Shown one piece after another: positions 35,235-44,730 of a DNA stretch of 64,000 bases. Position 1 is the first letter of the stretch; every line of letters begins with the position of its first letter. Under the pieces are notes generated by a model, which saw only the letters and a list, made by a program, of their open reading frames with translations, searched no databases and had not been told where the DNA came from. The position numbers and the translations under genes are program-made. Origin of the DNA: DATFVA01 sp963711455 (GTDB taxonomy: Bacteria; Bacteroidota; Ignavibacteria; Ignavibacteriales; Ignavibacteriaceae); assembly GCA_963711455.1 (NCBI GenBank), contig CAVQEH010000006.1:1116001-1180000 (forward strand), given 5' to 3'.

Positions 35235-35751
35235 TTAAACTATCTTTATCATTTATATAATCTTTAATTCTTTTTTTTGCTTCCGGCGTATAATTGCCTA
35301 CGAAGTTAATTGTTGCAGGAATTATACTATAAACGGGTTCATATAATAACGATCCTTTTTTTGAATTTTCTGAAGGAACATTAAATACATTTAATATATA
35401 TAGTGCAGCACTTATAAAAAATAATATCTGAATCAACCCGACAACTCCACCTACTATCTGGTTGAGCAGATTATTCACTTTATCATAAGGGTGAACCAAT
35501 CTTTTAATAATTGCCGTAAGAACAATAATCCCGATAAATATTACCACACCTGCTATTATTTCAGAAAGGTAAAATTCTATTCCGAAAGTGTTCTCAACAG
35601 ATTTACCTAACTGTGCAGCGTAAGTTATTGAAAAATAAATTGCAAGAACAAACCCGACAAATCCAATCAGTTTCCTGATGAATCCATCTTTGAAACCGAG
35701 GATAAACCCGATTACTGCAATAACAAAAATAATAAGATCAACGAGGTTCAA
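35227..35751 (-). CDS. cvpA: CvpA family membrane protein
   Basis: 174 residues with four hydrophobic segments (about 4-22, 28-45, 64-84, 100-122). The opening 'LVDLIIFVIAVIGFILGFKDGFIRKLIGFVGFVLAIY' region is the CvpA signature (D-LI---G---G---G). The family is linked to colicin V production and envelope homeostasis; the mechanism is unknown. It overlaps mutS2 by 8 bases and abuts yqeY (35752), an order seen in many genomes. Confidence 0.92.
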   Translation of the reverse strand: MNLVDLIIFVIAVIGFILGFKDGFIRKLIGFVGFVLAIYFSITYAAQLGKSVENTFGIEFYLSEIIAGVVIFIGIIVLTAIIKRLVHPYDKVNNLLNQIVGGVVGLIQILFFISAALYILNVFNVPSENSKKGSLLYEPVYSIIPATINFVGNYTPEAKKRIKDYINDKDSLND

Positions 35752-36201
35752 TTATTTACCCAAATATTCTTCAACCACGGAACGGACTTCTTTACCATCA
35801 GCTTTACCCTTCAGTTCTTTCATAACTGCAGGCATAAGTTTGGGAAAATCTTCTTTTGAAACTGCCCCAACCTGTTTGGCAATCCTGTCAACTTCTGCTT
35901 TTATTTTATCTCTGCTAAACTGCTCAGGTAGGTATTCGCTTATAATTTCCAGCTCTTTTTCTTCCTTCGTCGCAAGGTCTTCCCTGCCTGCATTCCTGTA
36001 TTGTTCAATTGAATCCTTCCTTTTCTTAGCCGCTCCTGTCAGTAATTTTATCTCTTCTTCTTCATTCAGTTCCTTACCCGAACCGCTTTTCTGAAATTCC
36101 AGGATTAATGCCCTGATAGACCTGATAGTTTCAGTTCTTAACTTATCTCCCGATTTCATAGCTGTTTTTAAATCCAGATTAATTTTGTCTGTTAAATTCA
36201 T
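35752..36201 (-). CDS. yqeY: GatB/YqeY domain protein
   Basis: 149 residues, the normal length of stand-alone YqeY proteins. It opens 'LTDKINLDLKTAMKSGDKLRTETIR', and has 'EYLPEQFSRDKIKAEVD' and 'KLMPAVMKELKGKADGKEVRSVV'. The domain resembles the C-terminal tRNA-contacting part of GatB, but this protein does not form the amidotransferase alone. Its role is uncertain. It begins 23 bases after a terminator that closes the exbB-exbD unit. Confidence 0.93.
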   Translation of the reverse strand: MNLTDKINLDLKTAMKSGDKLRTETIRSIRALILEFQKSGSGKELNEEEEIKLLTGAAKKRKDSIEQYRNAGREDLATKEEKELEIISEYLPEQFSRDKIKAEVDRIAKQVGAVSKEDFPKLMPAVMKELKGKADGKEVRSVVEEYLGK

Positions 36202-36214
36202 AAAGACCTCTTAA

Positions 36215-36255
36215 AATTAAAAAAAGGCAGGTAGTTGTAAAACCAGCCTGCCTTA
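36215..36255 (-). terminator. Rho-independent terminator after exbB-exbD-exbD
   Basis: On the minus strand AAGGCAGG and CCTGCCTT pair around a 15-base loop (bases 36224-36254) and are followed by a run of seven T residues. It lies 26 bases after the last exbD stop and before yqeY. Confidence 0.85.
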
Positions 36256-36280
36256 AATTCACATTGTAATTTCAGGTAAT

Positions 36281-36694
36281 TCAGATTTTGATATTCGCCG
36301 AATAATTTATCCTCAAACAATAAGCTTTGCGTAATTCCTGTTGAATATCCGTAACTAACCCCATATCTGTTCCTTTATCAATTCTAAGCGAAACTATAAC
36401 CTCAGGAAGTTTTTGTCGTTTATCATACATAATTGGTTCAATTTCGTTCAGTTTTACGATACTATCATTAATCTGAATTCTGCCGCTTTTACCTACCCAG
36501 ATATATGAAATGAGCCTTTTATTTTCAATTTTTTCTATTGCCTTAGCTTCAGGCAGTTTGAAATCAACCAGAACAGTAGTTTCTCTGAGAGTAGTAACAA
36601 CCATAAAAAACATCAAAAGCATAAAGACAATGTCAGGCATTGATGTAGTTGGTATCTCCTGTTTGGTACTAGCTCTTCTTTTTTCAAATTTCAT
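36281..36694 (-). CDS. exbD: ExbD/TolR family protein (second copy)
   Basis: 137 residues. A short cytoplasmic start 'KFEKRRASTKQEIPTTSMPD' leads to one transmembrane helix 'IVFMLLMFFMVVTTL' with the conserved aspartate just before it, then a periplasmic domain. ExbD uses proton motive force with ExbB. It lies 18 bases downstream of the first exbD. The third base pattern and length differ from the first copy, so they are diverged paralogues, not recent duplicates. Confidence 0.92.
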   Translation of the reverse strand: MKFEKRRASTKQEIPTTSMPDIVFMLLMFFMVVTTLRETTVLVDFKLPEAKAIEKIENKRLISYIWVGKSGRIQINDSIVKLNEIEPIMYDKRQKLPEVIVSLRIDKGTDMGLVTDIQQELRKAYCLRINYSANIKI

Positions 36695-36712
36695 TTATAA
36701 ACCCTAAACTTT

Positions 36713-37252
36713 TTATTGTTTAACTGATTCAGGTTCGGCAAGAGAAATAATAATCGGAATTTTCTTTTTGACTACATCCTGTTCTTCAGGAATAAGGTCG
36801 TCAAATTTTTTCCCATAATGCTGATTAGAATATTCATCTCTTACTTCAAAGTAAGCCTGTTTAATCTGATCCAAAGCCTGAATATATGTATTGTACTTAG
36901 TTTGTCTATCGGTTTTCACTGAAACGATGAGTTTTTTATTTTCAGGAAGGTCAATTTTTGAGATTATCCTGGGCTTCAGGTTATCTTTAATCTGAAATAC
37001 CGGCACAGGGTTACCATCCACCAAAACATCTCCGTTTGCATTTATTAATATTGCCGCCATCCTGTCTTTATCTACCTTCACATTATTGATCTGATCCGGA
37101 GGAACATAGTCCGGCAGAGTTAAACCTATTCCGGTATCAACATCTATAACGGTAGAAACAAGAAAGAATAATAACAATAAAAATGCTAAATCGGCCTGAG
37201 ATGCAGTTGGAATTTCTGCGGACCTCATACCTTTTCTCTTCATTAAAGCCAT
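36713..37252 (-). CDS. exbD: ExbD/TolR family protein (first copy)
   Basis: 179 residues. The N-terminus 'MKRKGMRSAEIPTASQADLAFLLLLFFLVSTVIDVDTG' region has the conserved aspartate at the start of the single transmembrane helix, followed by a periplasmic domain ending 'IPIISLAEPESVKQ'. It is longer than the second copy. It lies 25 bases after exbB and would form the same proton-driven motor. Confidence 0.92.
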   Translation of the reverse strand: MALMKRKGMRSAEIPTASQADLAFLLLLFFLVSTVIDVDTGIGLTLPDYVPPDQINNVKVDKDRMAAILINANGDVLVDGNPVPVFQIKDNLKPRIISKIDLPENKKLIVSVKTDRQTKYNTYIQALDQIKQAYFEVRDEYSNQHYGKKFDDLIPEEQDVVKKKIPIIISLAEPESVKQ

Positions 37253-37277
37253 TGCTTTTCCTCACTAAAAAAATTTT

Positions 37278-37973
37278 TTACTTCTTTTTCATCTGCAGTT
37301 CATAAAGCGCATCGATTAATTCAACGGAGCTTTCTTCCATTTCAGAAACCAATCTATCGATTTTAGAAACAAAATAATTATAAAATACCTGCAGAATCAT
37401 TGCGACAACAAGACCAAACAATGTAGTTAACAAAGCGATAGCAATACCGTTAGCAACAATTGAAGGAGAAATCTGTGCAGCTTCTTTTATAGCGTCGAAA
37501 GCTGTAATCATACCCTGGACTGTACCGGTAAATCCCAACATAGGAGCAAGTGTTATAAAGAGTGAAATCCAGATCAAACCTTTTTCAAGGAATCCCATTT
37601 CGATACCACCGTAAGTAACAATTGCTTTTTCAGCAGAGTCAACACCTTCATCAGCTCTTAAAAGACCTGCATAAAAAATAGATGCAACCGGGCCGCGTGT
37701 ATTAACACAAATTTCTTTAGCAGCTTCAATTCCATTCTCACTTAAAGCTGTCTTAACTTTACCAGCAAATTCTTTTGAGTTAATACTTGCTCTGCTTAAT
37801 GTCCATAATCTTTCAAAACAAAGAGCTAATCCTACAATCAGGCATGCTAAAATTGGATGCATAAAAATTCCACCATCAACATATTTTGTGGTTAACCAAT
37901 TTAATGCACCCTCGTTCTGATTAGTCTGCGCAAATACGTTTGTTATTGCCGAGATAATCCCAATAAAGTCCAT
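37278..37973 (-). CDS. exbB: ExbB/TolQ/MotA-family proton channel
   Basis: 231 residues with three transmembrane regions: about 36-54, 135-155 and 172-195. The core 'FITLAPMLGFTGTVQGMITAFDAI' and 'IALLTTLFGLVVAMILQVFYN' is the MotA_ExbB signature. A good AGGAGG lies 9 bases before the ATG. It heads a three-gene unit with two ExbD proteins and no TonB gene in the window. It could power TonB-dependent transport, Tol-Pal-like envelope work or gliding-type motors. Confidence 0.94.
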   Translation of the reverse strand: MDFIGIISAITNVFAQTNQNEGALNWLTTKYVDGGIFMHPILACLIVGLALCFERLWTLSRASINSKEFAGKVKTALSENGIEAAKEICVNTRGPVASIFYAGLLRADEGVDSAEKAIVTYGGIEMGFLEKGLIWISLFITLAPMLGFTGTVQGMITAFDAIKEAAQISPSIVANGIAIALLTTLFGLVVAMILQVFYNYFVSKIDRLVSEMEESSVELIDALYELQMKKK

Positions 37974-38133
37974 ATAAAATAACCTCCTAATAAATTAAAA
38001 AATGATCTTCCAAGGAGAGAAAGGCTCCAAAAAATTCTCAAAAATGACTGTGTTACAATAACTATTTCAAAAAACAAAGTCAATAAATAATTGAGCGGTA
38101 AATTTAATTAAAAATATCAATCAAAGCCTACTC

Positions 38134-38841
38134 TTAAACTTTAAATCTTGTATTTAACCATAGGATATTTCCTGATATAAAATGAAAATTAGTGAATATA
38201 CTATGTGCCAAATCACCAATTTCTTCCGTTTTAATCCAACTTGAACTATCAGCATCTTTCATCCAGTCTCTATTTGCAGGCGTGTCTATTATATAAGGAG
38301 CAATTGCATTTGCACTAAGTTTTATTGATTTACTTTCAAGAGCAAGAGTTTTTACAAAATGAATTAAGCCGCTTTTGGAAGTACCGTATGAAGCTTTTCC
38401 TGTTTCAGGTATTATCCCGGTTTGCGCTGCTGTAAAACAAATTGAACCGCCGGCAGACTTTTCAACTAATTTTGAAAAATATTTTGCTATGAAGAAATTG
38501 GATTTCAGATTCATATTCATCATCCTATCCCATTCTTCTACATCGGTTTCTCTGATATTTTTACCTCCGGCATATCCTCCCACTGTACTATACAAAAAGA
38601 AAATTGTTTCAACCGCGGGTTTAACCTTGCTGAAAGCATCTTTAACATTTTTCTCTTCAGATAAATCTCCGGTATTAACTTTTACCAATGATTTCCCGTT
38701 TTCTATATCTTCTTTCTCGATATTAAAATCGAAAAGATAGATACTATCATAATTCTTTTTCACCATTGTTTTGGTGATGCCTTTACCGAGAGCGCCATTA
38801 GCACCGAATATTAATAATTCTCTTCTCATTTCTTCCCTCAA
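38134..38841 (-). CDS. Short-chain dehydrogenase/reductase
   Basis: 235 residues. The dinucleotide-binding loop is 'LLIFGANGALGKGI' (GxxGxxG) at about 9-22, and the catalytic pair is Y152 and K156 in 'KASYGTSKSGLIHF'. The usual serine is replaced by T/A in 'CFTAAQTG', which is worth noting. Substrate unknown. It overlaps the EEP-family gene by 4 bases (ATGA), so the two are co-translated, although no functional link is obvious. Confidence 0.88.
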   Translation of the reverse strand: MREEMRRELLIFGANGALGKGITKTMVKKNYDSIYLFDFNIEKEDIENGKSLVKVNTGDLSEEKNVKDAFSKVKPAVETIFFLYSTVGGYAGGKNIRETDVEEWDRMMNMNLKSNFFIAKYFSKLVEKSAGGSICFTAAQTGIIPETGKASYGTSKSGLIHFVKTLALESKSIKLSANAIAPYIIDTPANRDWMKDADSSSWIKTEEIGDLAHSIFTNFHFISGNILWLNTRFKV

Positions 38842-39881
38842 TGTGAAATGATAAATTTAGCAGTGACCGGGAAATGATCGCTGTAACCGCCTAAATACCT
38901 GTTTCCTCCATATGTCGGAAAAGGCGTTCCTTTATATTTCCCGGAATGTGTAACCATAAAGTCAGGTTTATAAATCTCAAATGAATTACAAATATAATTG
39001 ATTTGATTTCCCGTCAACATTGCATTTGACACAATTATCTGGTCGAGCATATTCCAGTCATCTCTGTACTTGTAAGTGCCTAATCCTTTATTGTATGAAT
39101 CATATGCCAGATTATATAAATCATCCGGAAGGTTTTCGGGCAAATCTGAAGTAACGCTATCGCAGATAACCGGCTGAGCTTTTAACTCGTTTAATATCGA
39201 TTTGTTTGTTGGTCCATCATTAAAATCACCCATAATTAATATAAGTGCATCAGGATTTTTATTAAGAATCTTTTCAACATCATTTCTTAAAACTTTGGCA
39301 GCAGTTATTCTGTTTATTTCTGAAACCTGCTCCCCTCCTCTTCTGCTTGGCCAGTGATTTTCAAAAACATGGATTGTATCTTTATCGTTAGTTAAAAGAT
39401 TCACATTAAAAATAAGCCTTGTTGGATAACCATCCGGCAGATGAATAGTATCTCCACTTACAGATAAAACTTTAAATAAATCTTTCCGGTAAATTAAACC
39501 ATTGTCAATTCCTCTTTCATCAGGAGATTCAAGATATGCGGTTGAATAATTTAAATCGGATAAAAACTTATTTTCCATTGTATCAAGTATAGCTTCATGT
39601 TCTATCTCAACTACACCCAGTATATCAGGTCCCCGGTTATTATTCATTGTACGAATAACTCTTGAAAGATTATATAATTTCTTATCGAGCCTCTCTTTTG
39701 TCCATTCTTTCATTCCTTCGGGAGTAAATTCTTCGTCATTCTTTCCCTGGTCTTTTACAGCATCAAATAGGTTTTCAAGGTTCCACGATGCAGTGAAAAG
39801 TGTGTCTGATTTTGTATTTTTCGCTAAAGAGGGTATTGAAATTAAAATCACTATAAAAAATATGAGAATGTTTTTTTTCAT
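38838..39881 (-). CDS. Secreted endonuclease/exonuclease/phosphatase family protein
   Basis: 347 residues with a signal peptide ('ILIFFIVILISIPSLAKNT'). EEP-fold motifs: 'ASWNLENLFDAV' near the start, 'DILGVVEIEH' (metal-binding E), 'NHWPSRRGGEQ' (catalytic H), 'LILIMGDFNDGPTNKS' (D-x-N) and 'YSDHFPVTAKF' (terminal DH). It is predicted to hydrolyse phosphodiester bonds outside the cytoplasm, for example extracellular DNA or phospholipid head groups. Family is clear, substrate is not. Confidence 0.92.
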   Translation of the reverse strand: MKKNILIFFIVILISIPSLAKNTKSDTLFTASWNLENLFDAVKDQGKNDEEFTPEGMKEWTKERLDKKLYNLSRVIRTMNNNRGPDILGVVEIEHEAILDTMENKFLSDLNYSTAYLESPDERGIDNGLIYRKDLFKVLSVSGDTIHLPDGYPTRLIFNVNLLTNDKDTIHVFENHWPSRRGGEQVSEINRITAAKVLRNDVEKILNKNPDALILIMGDFNDGPTNKSILNELKAQPVICDSVTSDLPENLPDDLYNLAYDSYNKGLGTYKYRDDWNMLDQIIVSNAMLTGNQINYICNSFEIYKPDFMVTHSGKYKGTPFPTYGGNRYLGGYSDHFPVTAKFIISH

Positions 39882-39909
39882 TATTTTGTTCTGAATATTG
39901 TTGGTAAAA

Positions 39910-41736
39910 TTATAATTCTAATCTTGTTGTAACTCCATGCAGCTTATTGTACTGCAGTTTGTAGAACGCCACAAAATTCGGAGCAAGTTTTTTAAGGGTG
40001 GCAAAAATCTTTAGCCATAGCTTATTAGTAACAATGTCTTCCGAACCGTAAAATATAACTTTTTCTGTAATACCATTAGCCTTAAGAAGATGTGGAATAT
40101 CAACAAACTCCATATAGCCGGCCTCAATAATAATACCTGATAAACCATGTGCAAGATTATCCACCTTTTTGAAAGTAGTTCCATATGGAGAATCTGTTGT
40201 TTGGATTGATACAAGTACATTTTTTTCGTAAATAATATTTCCCCGTATTATACAGTGTACAACGTAAGGCGGAACATTATTCAAATCTTTGGTAAAAAAT
40301 AATGCTGTTCCGTTTATATTATTTCCAAGTCTGTAAATTTGTTCATAACTCTCCTTAAATACATCAAACGGCAAAGGGCGGAAAGAACGGTACATTGCCT
40401 TATGACCCGATGACCATAGCTGTATAATAAAGAATGGTATAAGTGCGATAACAATCGACCAATAACCACCGTGAGGAACTTTATTCATTACAGCAACCAG
40501 GAAGAACAGATCGACTATAAATACCAAAGATGCAATTGCCATTTTGGATTTTTTACTTTCTATCTTGAATATCCATATCATAAACATTGCACTGATAGTC
40601 ATTGTTGCTGTTACGGCAAGACCGTAAGCTGCTGCTAAGTTATCGGATTTCCGGAAGAAGAAAATCATAAACAGTACTGCGATTAAAAGTATCCAATTCA
40701 CTACGCCAATATAAATCTGTGATTTCAAATGAGTTGAAGTATACTTTACTTTCATCAAAGGAAATATTCTAGTTGTAATTCCCTGGTAAACAAGACTCAT
40801 TACTGCACTGATCATTGCCTGTGATGCAATTATAGTTGCAAGCAGAGTAAGGATTAAAAACGGAACATAAAAGATATCCGAAATTGATTTAATCATTCCG
40901 AATAAAACATAGTTTGTATTCTGTGAAGACAGAAGATAAGCGCCCTGCCCGAAATAATTTATTACCAGAGCAAAAAATACAAAGTACCATGCATGTCTTA
41001 TCGGTTGACTGCCAAGATGTCCCATATCAGCATACAAAGCTTCGCCGCCGGTGGCACAAAGTATTACTTCACTTAAAACGAAAAATCCCGTCCACCCGTT
41101 ATGCAGCATAAATTCAACAGCATAATGTGGACTTACTGCCATAAGTATTCCGGGCATCCTGAATAACGAATAAATTCCCGATAGAAACAAAGCAGCAAAC
41201 CAGGCAATCATTATCGGACCGAATGAAGAAGATACTTTATCGGTTCCTTTGGATTGAAACGCAAATAGAAGAATAGTAATTGCACAGGTGATTATAATAA
41301 TTGTAGATACACTAATGTTTCCAACAGCAGGAATTAACTGTAATCCTTCAACTGCTGAGAGTATACTGATTGCGGGAGTAATTGCACCGTCTCCCATTAA
41401 AAGCGAGACTCCAACAAAACCAAGAAATGAAGCAAAAGCAGCACGCCTTCCTGTTTTTACACTTTTAGCAAGAATTTCTTTTAGTACAATTATGCCGCCT
41501 TCACCTTTAATACTTAAGCTCATTGCGAGCCAGGCATATTCAAATGTAACAAGAATGATAAGCGACCAGAAAATAAGGGATAGTGCACCCATTAAGTTCT
41601 GGTATGTAGGTTTTGTAAGTGTGAAAATAACTGTTAAAGTATAAATAGGACTTGTTCCGATGTCGCCGAATACAAGTCCCATTGCTTTTGTAATATCTTT
41701 AAAAGAAGAAAATTTGTAATCTTTTTTTGTCATCAA
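39910..41736 (-). CDS. kup: Low-affinity potassium transporter Kup
   Basis: 608 residues. It opens 'AMGLVFGDIGTSPIYTLTVIF', the KUP signature, with 'GEGGIIVLKEI' and 'FLGFVGVSLLMGDGAITPAIS' following. About 12 transmembrane helices fill residues 15-460, and a C-terminal cytoplasmic domain ends the protein. It takes up K+ with H+ symport. It is followed, after a 28-base gap, by the EEP-family gene. A region of 370 bases without an intact gene lies upstream of it. Confidence 0.96.
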   Translation of the reverse strand: MMTKKDYKFSSFKDITKAMGLVFGDIGTSPIYTLTVIFTLTKPTYQNLMGALSLIFWSLIILVTFEYAWLAMSLSIKGEGGIIVLKEILAKSVKTGRRAAFASFLGFVGVSLLMGDGAITPAISILSAVEGLQLIPAVGNISVSTIIIITCAITILLFAFQSKGTDKVSSSFGPIMIAWFAALFLSGIYSLFRMPGILMAVSPHYAVEFMLHNGWTGFFVLSEVILCATGGEALYADMGHLGSQPIRHAWYFVFFALVINYFGQGAYLLSSQNTNYVLFGMIKSISDIFYVPFLILTLLATIIASQAMISAVMSLVYQGITTRIFPLMKVKYTSTHLKSQIYIGVVNWILLIAVLFMIFFFRKSDNLAAAYGLAVTATMTISAMFMIWIFKIESKKSKMAIASLVFIVDLFFLVAVMNKVPHGGYWSIVIALIPFFIIQLWSSGHKAMYRSFRPLPFDVFKESYEQIYRLGNNINGTALFFTKDLNNVPPYVVHCIIRGNIIYEKNVLVSIQTTDSPYGTTFKKVDNLAHGLSGIIIEAGYMEFVDIPHLLKANGITEKVIFYGSEDIVTNKLWLKIFATLKKLAPNFVAFYKLQYNKLHGVTTRLEL

Positions 41737-42011
41737 AAAAATATCGCCGGAAATTCAGAAAAAACTAATATAAATATAAATGATAATTTTTAATAATTAT
41801 GAATTTTTGATGTGATTGGGTCTGTGTTGAAGAGATAGATTAAATTGGAAATTGTTGAACTTGCACGAGTTAGCGGATTTTATGATTGTTAAATTGTATT
41901 ATTGCTGAACCAGCCTGCTGAAAGCAGGTTGTTAAATTGCTAAAGCGAGAAAACACATGGGCATAGGGCAAAGAGCAGAGCTAAAGGATTGTTTTAATCA
42001 TAATCCTGATC
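41737..42011. other. Intergenic region upstream of kup
   Basis: No convincing gene. It contains a small hairpin CCTGC-TGAAA-GCAGG near 41919-41933 and the repeated word TGTTAAATTG (near 41887 and 41935). The kup promoter probably lies near its left end; no clear consensus could be named. Confidence 0.5.
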
Positions 42012-42092
42012 TCATTTTAGCAAAATCATTTTTTTGCTAAAGGAAAAAGATAAAAGTAAAAAGATTATAGTAAAGAGTATTGTTTTTTTCAT
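42012..42092 (-). pseudogene. Remnant of a third tandem T9SS beta-helix gene (N- and C-terminal ends fused)
   Basis: A 26-codon frame encodes 'MKKTILFTIIFLLLSFSFS', the signal peptide of the neighbouring paralogues, followed directly by 'KKMILLK' and a stop, which is exactly the C-terminus of both intact paralogues ('MKKMILLK'). Everything between is gone. It lies 14 bases after the stop of the downstream intact paralogue, the same 14-base spacer and sequence (AATTATTTTCCCTCAT region) that separates the two intact genes. Codons for ILLK differ from the intact copies, so the fusion is not very recent or arose from an already diverged copy. Confidence 0.8.
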
Positions 42093-42106
42093 TTAATTAT
42101 TTTCCC

Positions 42107-42962
42107 TCATTTCAAAAGAATCATCTTCTTCATATCAGAAAATCTTGGAATTTTTCCTTCTCCAATTACTTCTATCCTGTATAAATATATTCCGCTGGCT
42201 ATTTCAGGACTGGAGTCCTGTTTTACGCCGAAGTTTACTTCGTAATACCCGGCTTCCTGTACTTTGTTTACAAGTACTTCTATCATTTCTCCCTTTATAT
42301 CGTACACCATTAGCTTTACATATCCTCTCTCCTTTAACCTGTAGCCTATCTTTGTTGAAGGGTTGAAGGGATTCGGGTAGTTCTGGTACAGCTTGTAGTC
42401 CTTCAGCGTAATTGGCTCTTTTGTTTTAATTGAAGTAATTACAATATGCACTTCTTCTGATGGTCTTGATTCATTTCCCTGGCTGTCTACTGCTGTAAGC
42501 TTGTAGTATAAGTTTATCTCTTCCTTTGGTACTATCTGCACAAAGAATGTATCAGTCTGTTCTGAGATCAGGTTTGTTGAGTCTATTATAAATCCTTTTG
42601 TTGTATCCCTGTATATTCTGTAGCTCATAAAGTCTGCTTCTGTGTTTTTATTCCAGCTTAGCAGTACCTGGTTTGAGTCCAATACTGCAGTAACATTGAC
42701 CGGAGGTCTTGGAGCTAAATCCTGGTAAGTATATTCCTCACCAAGAGGACCACCAAATACACCAATGTCACTCCTTGTTCCATCAACATCAAGAATGTTT
42801 GAGTCTCCTGCATCTATTGCTGGTGAGTATTTCTGAAGATGAAAATCAAAGCTGCCTCCATAGACTGGTATGGTATCATTTACAAACATTGGGTTAGCAA
42901 CAATATCGTGTTCTGCTAATCCTACTGTTGTGTTTGTGTTGTTCTGCCGGTAGAGGTTATAA
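42107..42962. repeat. Direct repeat, copy 1 (3' constant part of the paralogues)
   Basis: About 0.86 kb encoding the end of the beta-helix, the Fn3-like domain and the T9SS domain. It aligns without large gaps with 43873-44730 at high nucleotide identity. Similarity drops sharply at about 42962. Confidence 0.85.
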
Positions 42963-43858
42963 TCTGAATTTGTATTTGTTGGACCAACTACACCAGTATA
43001 ATTATATGCAGAAATGTTATTCCTCATATCTGTTTTTGAGTTTATTGTAAATCCTCTTTGGGTTGCGTTAAGGGAAATGTTGTTATGAACTATTGCTGTG
43101 TCATCTGCAAAGCCTTCTATATTAACATCAAAACCAGAGACTATATTATTTTTAATTGTGATTTGATTCGTATTCAAAACAGATCCCGATTGTATCCCTT
43201 TTTCTGATGTAGAATTAATCCAATCTAAAATGATATTGTTGGTGATTATTCCATTTCCACCATCGATTAGTATTCCATCTCGAAATGTATCATTATTATT
43301 CATAAAAATGATTGAATTTCTTATAACTGAATTGCAGGTGTCTGGGTCACATAATTGATCAATGCCTTGTTTTATGTTAATTAAAAAACACCCTTCAATC
43401 ATAGAAGAAGACCAAATTAATGCTATCCCCCGAAAAGAATTACTGAGCCGACAATATTTTGCTATAATATTAGTTAAATTTGAACGTATGCAACGTGTAT
43501 TAGTTGTTCCCGCTCCGAAACCTTTAATAGAAAAATAATTAATAGACCCATCGGCTTGAAAATCTACGGTTGTATTAGTTAATCCAGTACCATCAATAAC
43601 AGTCGAATCCATACTGCTTCCTATAAGCGATAGATATTTATCCACAACAAGAGATTCGTAATAAGTACCATTAGCAACTATTATAGTATCACCTGCAACG
43701 GAGTAGTCTATACACTTCTGGATGCTGTCAGCTGCTGCAGCCCAGGAAGTGTAGGGGGGTGTGGAAGTGCCGGAGTGGCTTACGTAGCGGATGGTGGCTG
43801 TGCTAAAGGAAAAAGATAAAAGTAAAAAGATTAAAGTAAAGAGTATTGTTTTTTTCAT
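42107..43858 (-). CDS. Secreted right-handed beta-helix protein with T9SS sorting domain (paralogue B)
   Basis: 583 residues. Signal peptide 'LFTLIFLLLSFSFSTA', then 'IRYVSHSGTSTPPYTSWAAAADSIQKCIDYSVAGDTIIVANG' region, the DUF1565/pectate-lyase-like start. A parallel beta-helix with Asn ladders spans about 65-300, a fibronectin type III-like domain about 385-475 ('PPVNVTAVLDSNQVLLSWNKN'). The C-terminal T9SS sorting domain is at about 495-583 ('YQNYPNPFNPSTKIGYRLKE', ending 'MKKMILLK'). It is probably exported to the cell surface and may bind or cleave polysaccharide; no catalytic residues could be assigned. It is about 90% identical by eye to paralogue A in the last 270 residues and much less in the helix. 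Confidence 0.9.
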   Translation of the reverse strand: MKKTILFTLIFLLLSFSFSTATIRYVSHSGTSTPPYTSWAAAADSIQKCIDYSVAGDTIIVANGTYYESLVVDKYLSLIGSSMDSTVIDGTGLTNTTVDFQADGSINYFSIKGFGAGTTNTRCIRSNLTNIIAKYCRLSNSFRGIALIWSSSMIEGCFLINIKQGIDQLCDPDTCNSVIRNSIIFMNNNDTFRDGILIDGGNGIITNNIILDWINSTSEKGIQSGSVLNTNQITIKNNIVSGFDVNIEGFADDTAIVHNNISLNATQRGFTINSKTDMRNNISAYNYTGVVGPTNTNSDYNLYRQNNTNTTVGLAEHDIVANPMFVNDTIPVYGGSFDFHLQKYSPAIDAGDSNILDVDGTRSDIGVFGGPLGEEYTYQDLAPRPPVNVTAVLDSNQVLLSWNKNTEADFMSYRIYRDTTKGFIIDSTNLISEQTDTFFVQIVPKEEINLYYKLTAVDSQGNESRPSEEVHIVITSIKTKEPITLKDYKLYQNYPNPFNPSTKIGYRLKERGYVKLMVYDIKGEMIEVLVNKVQEAGYYEVNFGVKQDSSPEIASGIYLYRIEVIGEGKIPRFSDMKKMILLK

Positions 43859-43872
43859 TTAATTATTTTCCC

Positions 43873-44730
43873 TCATTTCAAAAGAATCATCTTTTTCATA
43901 TCACTGAATCTTGGTATTCTTCCTTCACCAATTACTTCTATCCTGTATAAATATATTCCGCTGGCTATCTCAGGACTGGAGTCCTGTTTTACGCCGAAGT
44001 TTACTTCGTGGTAGCCTGCTTCCTGTACTTTGTTTACAAGCACTTCTATCATTTCCCCTTTTATATCATAAACATAAAGTTTTACATATCCTCTCTCCTT
44101 TAACCTGTAGCCTATCTTTGTTGAAGGGTTGAAGGGATTCGGGTAGTTCTGGTACAGCTTGTAGTCATTCAGTGTAATTGTTTTTTTTGTTTTGATGGAT
44201 GTAATAAGTATATGTTTTTCCTCTGATGGTCCTGATTGATTTCCCTGACTGTCTACTGCTGTTATTTTATAATATAGGTTTATTTCATCCTTTGGTAATA
44301 TCTGAACAAAGAATGTATCGCTTTGCTCTGAAATCATCTTTGTTGAGTCAATTATAAATCCTTCCGTTGTATCCCTGTATATCCTGTAGCTGCTGAAGTC
44401 TGCTTCTGTGTTTTTATTCCAGCTTAGCAATACCTGGTTTGAGTCTAATACTGCTGTAACATTAACCGGAGGTCTGGGAGCTAAATCCTGGTAAGTGTAT
44501 TCCTCACCAAGAGGACCACCAAACACACCAATGTCGCTTCTTGTTCCATCAACATCAAGAATGTTTGGGTCACCTGCATCTATTGCTGGTGAGTATTTCT
44601 GAAGATGAAAATCAAAAGTTCCTCCATAAACAGGAATGGTATCATTAACGAACATTGGGTTTGCAATTATGTCGTGTTCTGCTAATCCTCCTGTTGTATT
44701 TGTGTTGTTTTGCCAGTAAAGGTTGTAATC
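43873..44730. repeat. Direct repeat, copy 2 (3' constant part of the paralogues)
   Basis: Partner of 42107-42962, covering the same domains of paralogue A. A shorter repeat of the 14-base spacer and signal-peptide region is shared by 42030-42106 and 43799-43872. Confidence 0.85.
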
